Shown here: piece by piece, positions 13,087 to 13,218 of the stretch
How positions within the stretch are numbered: position 1 is the stretch's first letter
How the letters are laid out: every line of letters begins with the position of its first letter
Source: CBDUBS01 sp965365445
GTDB lineage: Bacteria; Bacteroidota; Rhodothermia; Rhodothermales; DASSAV01
Direction of reading: 5' to 3'
Length of the DNA stretch: 13,218 bases
NCBI GenBank assembly: GCA_965365445.1
Contig: CBDUBS010000095.1
Coordinates: forward strand, 1 to 13,218
Translations under genes and position numbers: made by a program
The notes under the pieces: model-generated
What the model saw: only the letters and a program-made list of their open reading frames with translations
What the model was told of the DNA's origin: nothing
The model's database searches: none

Positions 13087-13218
13087 ATGAAAAGCACGCT
13101 ACTCCTTCCCCTGCTGCTCCTGACCCTTGTTTTGCCGGCTGCCGCGCAGCAGAGCCGAGAACCCATGGTAGTAGGGCGCGTCGTGGACGCCGCCGATGGA
13201 TCGGCCCTTCCAGGGGTA
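13087..13218 (+). CDS. Secreted protein with carboxypeptidase-like regulatory domain, N-terminal part (probable TonB-dependent receptor)
   Basis: Only 44 codons are in the window. The product begins with a Sec signal peptide (MKS, then a leucine-rich core, ending PAAAQQ), followed by VVGRVVDAADGSALPGV, which is the start of a carboxypeptidase-regulatory-like beta-sandwich domain. In Bacteroidota and Rhodothermota this arrangement usually opens a TonB-dependent outer-membrane receptor. The rest is beyond the window, so a different secreted protein with this domain cannot be excluded. Confidence 0.75.
   Translation, partial: MKSTLLLPLLLLTLVLPAAAQQSREPMVVGRVVDAADGSALPGV

Overview
The window carries a complete type I-E CRISPR-Cas locus on the minus strand, followed by a short plus-strand stretch of ordinary chromosomal genes. 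The DNA is GC-rich with few Shine-Dalgarno sites. The right edge holds the start of a secreted protein with a carboxypeptidase-like regulatory domain, as in TonB-dependent receptors, next to a PadR regulator and a permease-prefix membrane protein. Together these suggest a GC-rich member of the Bacteroidota/Rhodothermota group. That placement is an inference.

Layout, left to right: a CRISPR array of 13 identical repeats (56-815, transcribed leftwards); its leader (816-958); then, reading from right to left on the minus strand, dnaQ-like exonuclease (10774-10217), cas3 (10210-7574), a 273-nt gap, and a tightly packed operon cas8e-cse2-cas7e-cas5e-cas6e-cas1-cas2 (7300-959). Most junctions in that operon overlap or are only a few bases apart. 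To the right on the plus strand are a padR-type regulator with a palindromic operator candidate (11004-11452), a membrane protein (11504-12868) ending in a terminator, and a partial secreted protein (13087 to the edge).

The main discovery is in the cas3-cas8e gap. It holds a hidden one-spacer mini-CRISPR: a degenerate repeat (7486-7513), a 33-nt pseudo-spacer (7453-7485) and a second degenerate repeat (7425-7452). The 61-nt period is exactly that of the main array. Both pseudo-repeats keep the Cas6e hairpin in register with compensatory base changes, and the first keeps the crRNA 5' handle. A sigma70-like promoter (7519-7547) fires into the first pseudo-repeat. The pseudo-spacer seed matches the DNA at that same promoter (protospacer 7549-7580, PAM-like AAT overlapping the -35 box). 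Ten of the first 11 positions match, and the mismatches at 6 and 12 fall on positions that Cascade flips out and does not pair. Complementarity fades after position 21. This is the design of a CreR-type crRNA-like guide: Cascade loaded with it would bind and repress its own operon promoter without giving the full R-loop needed for Cas3 cleavage.

How the genes work together: Cascade (Cas8e, Cse2, Cas7e, Cas5e, Cas6e) matures crRNAs and finds targets, Cas3 degrades them, Cas1-Cas2 insert new spacers, and the DnaQ-like exonuclease coupled to cas3 is a good candidate for trimming prespacers. The pseudo-guide would reduce Cascade and adaptation gene expression when Cascade is in excess, and release it when Cascade is occupied by array crRNAs or blocked by an anti-CRISPR.
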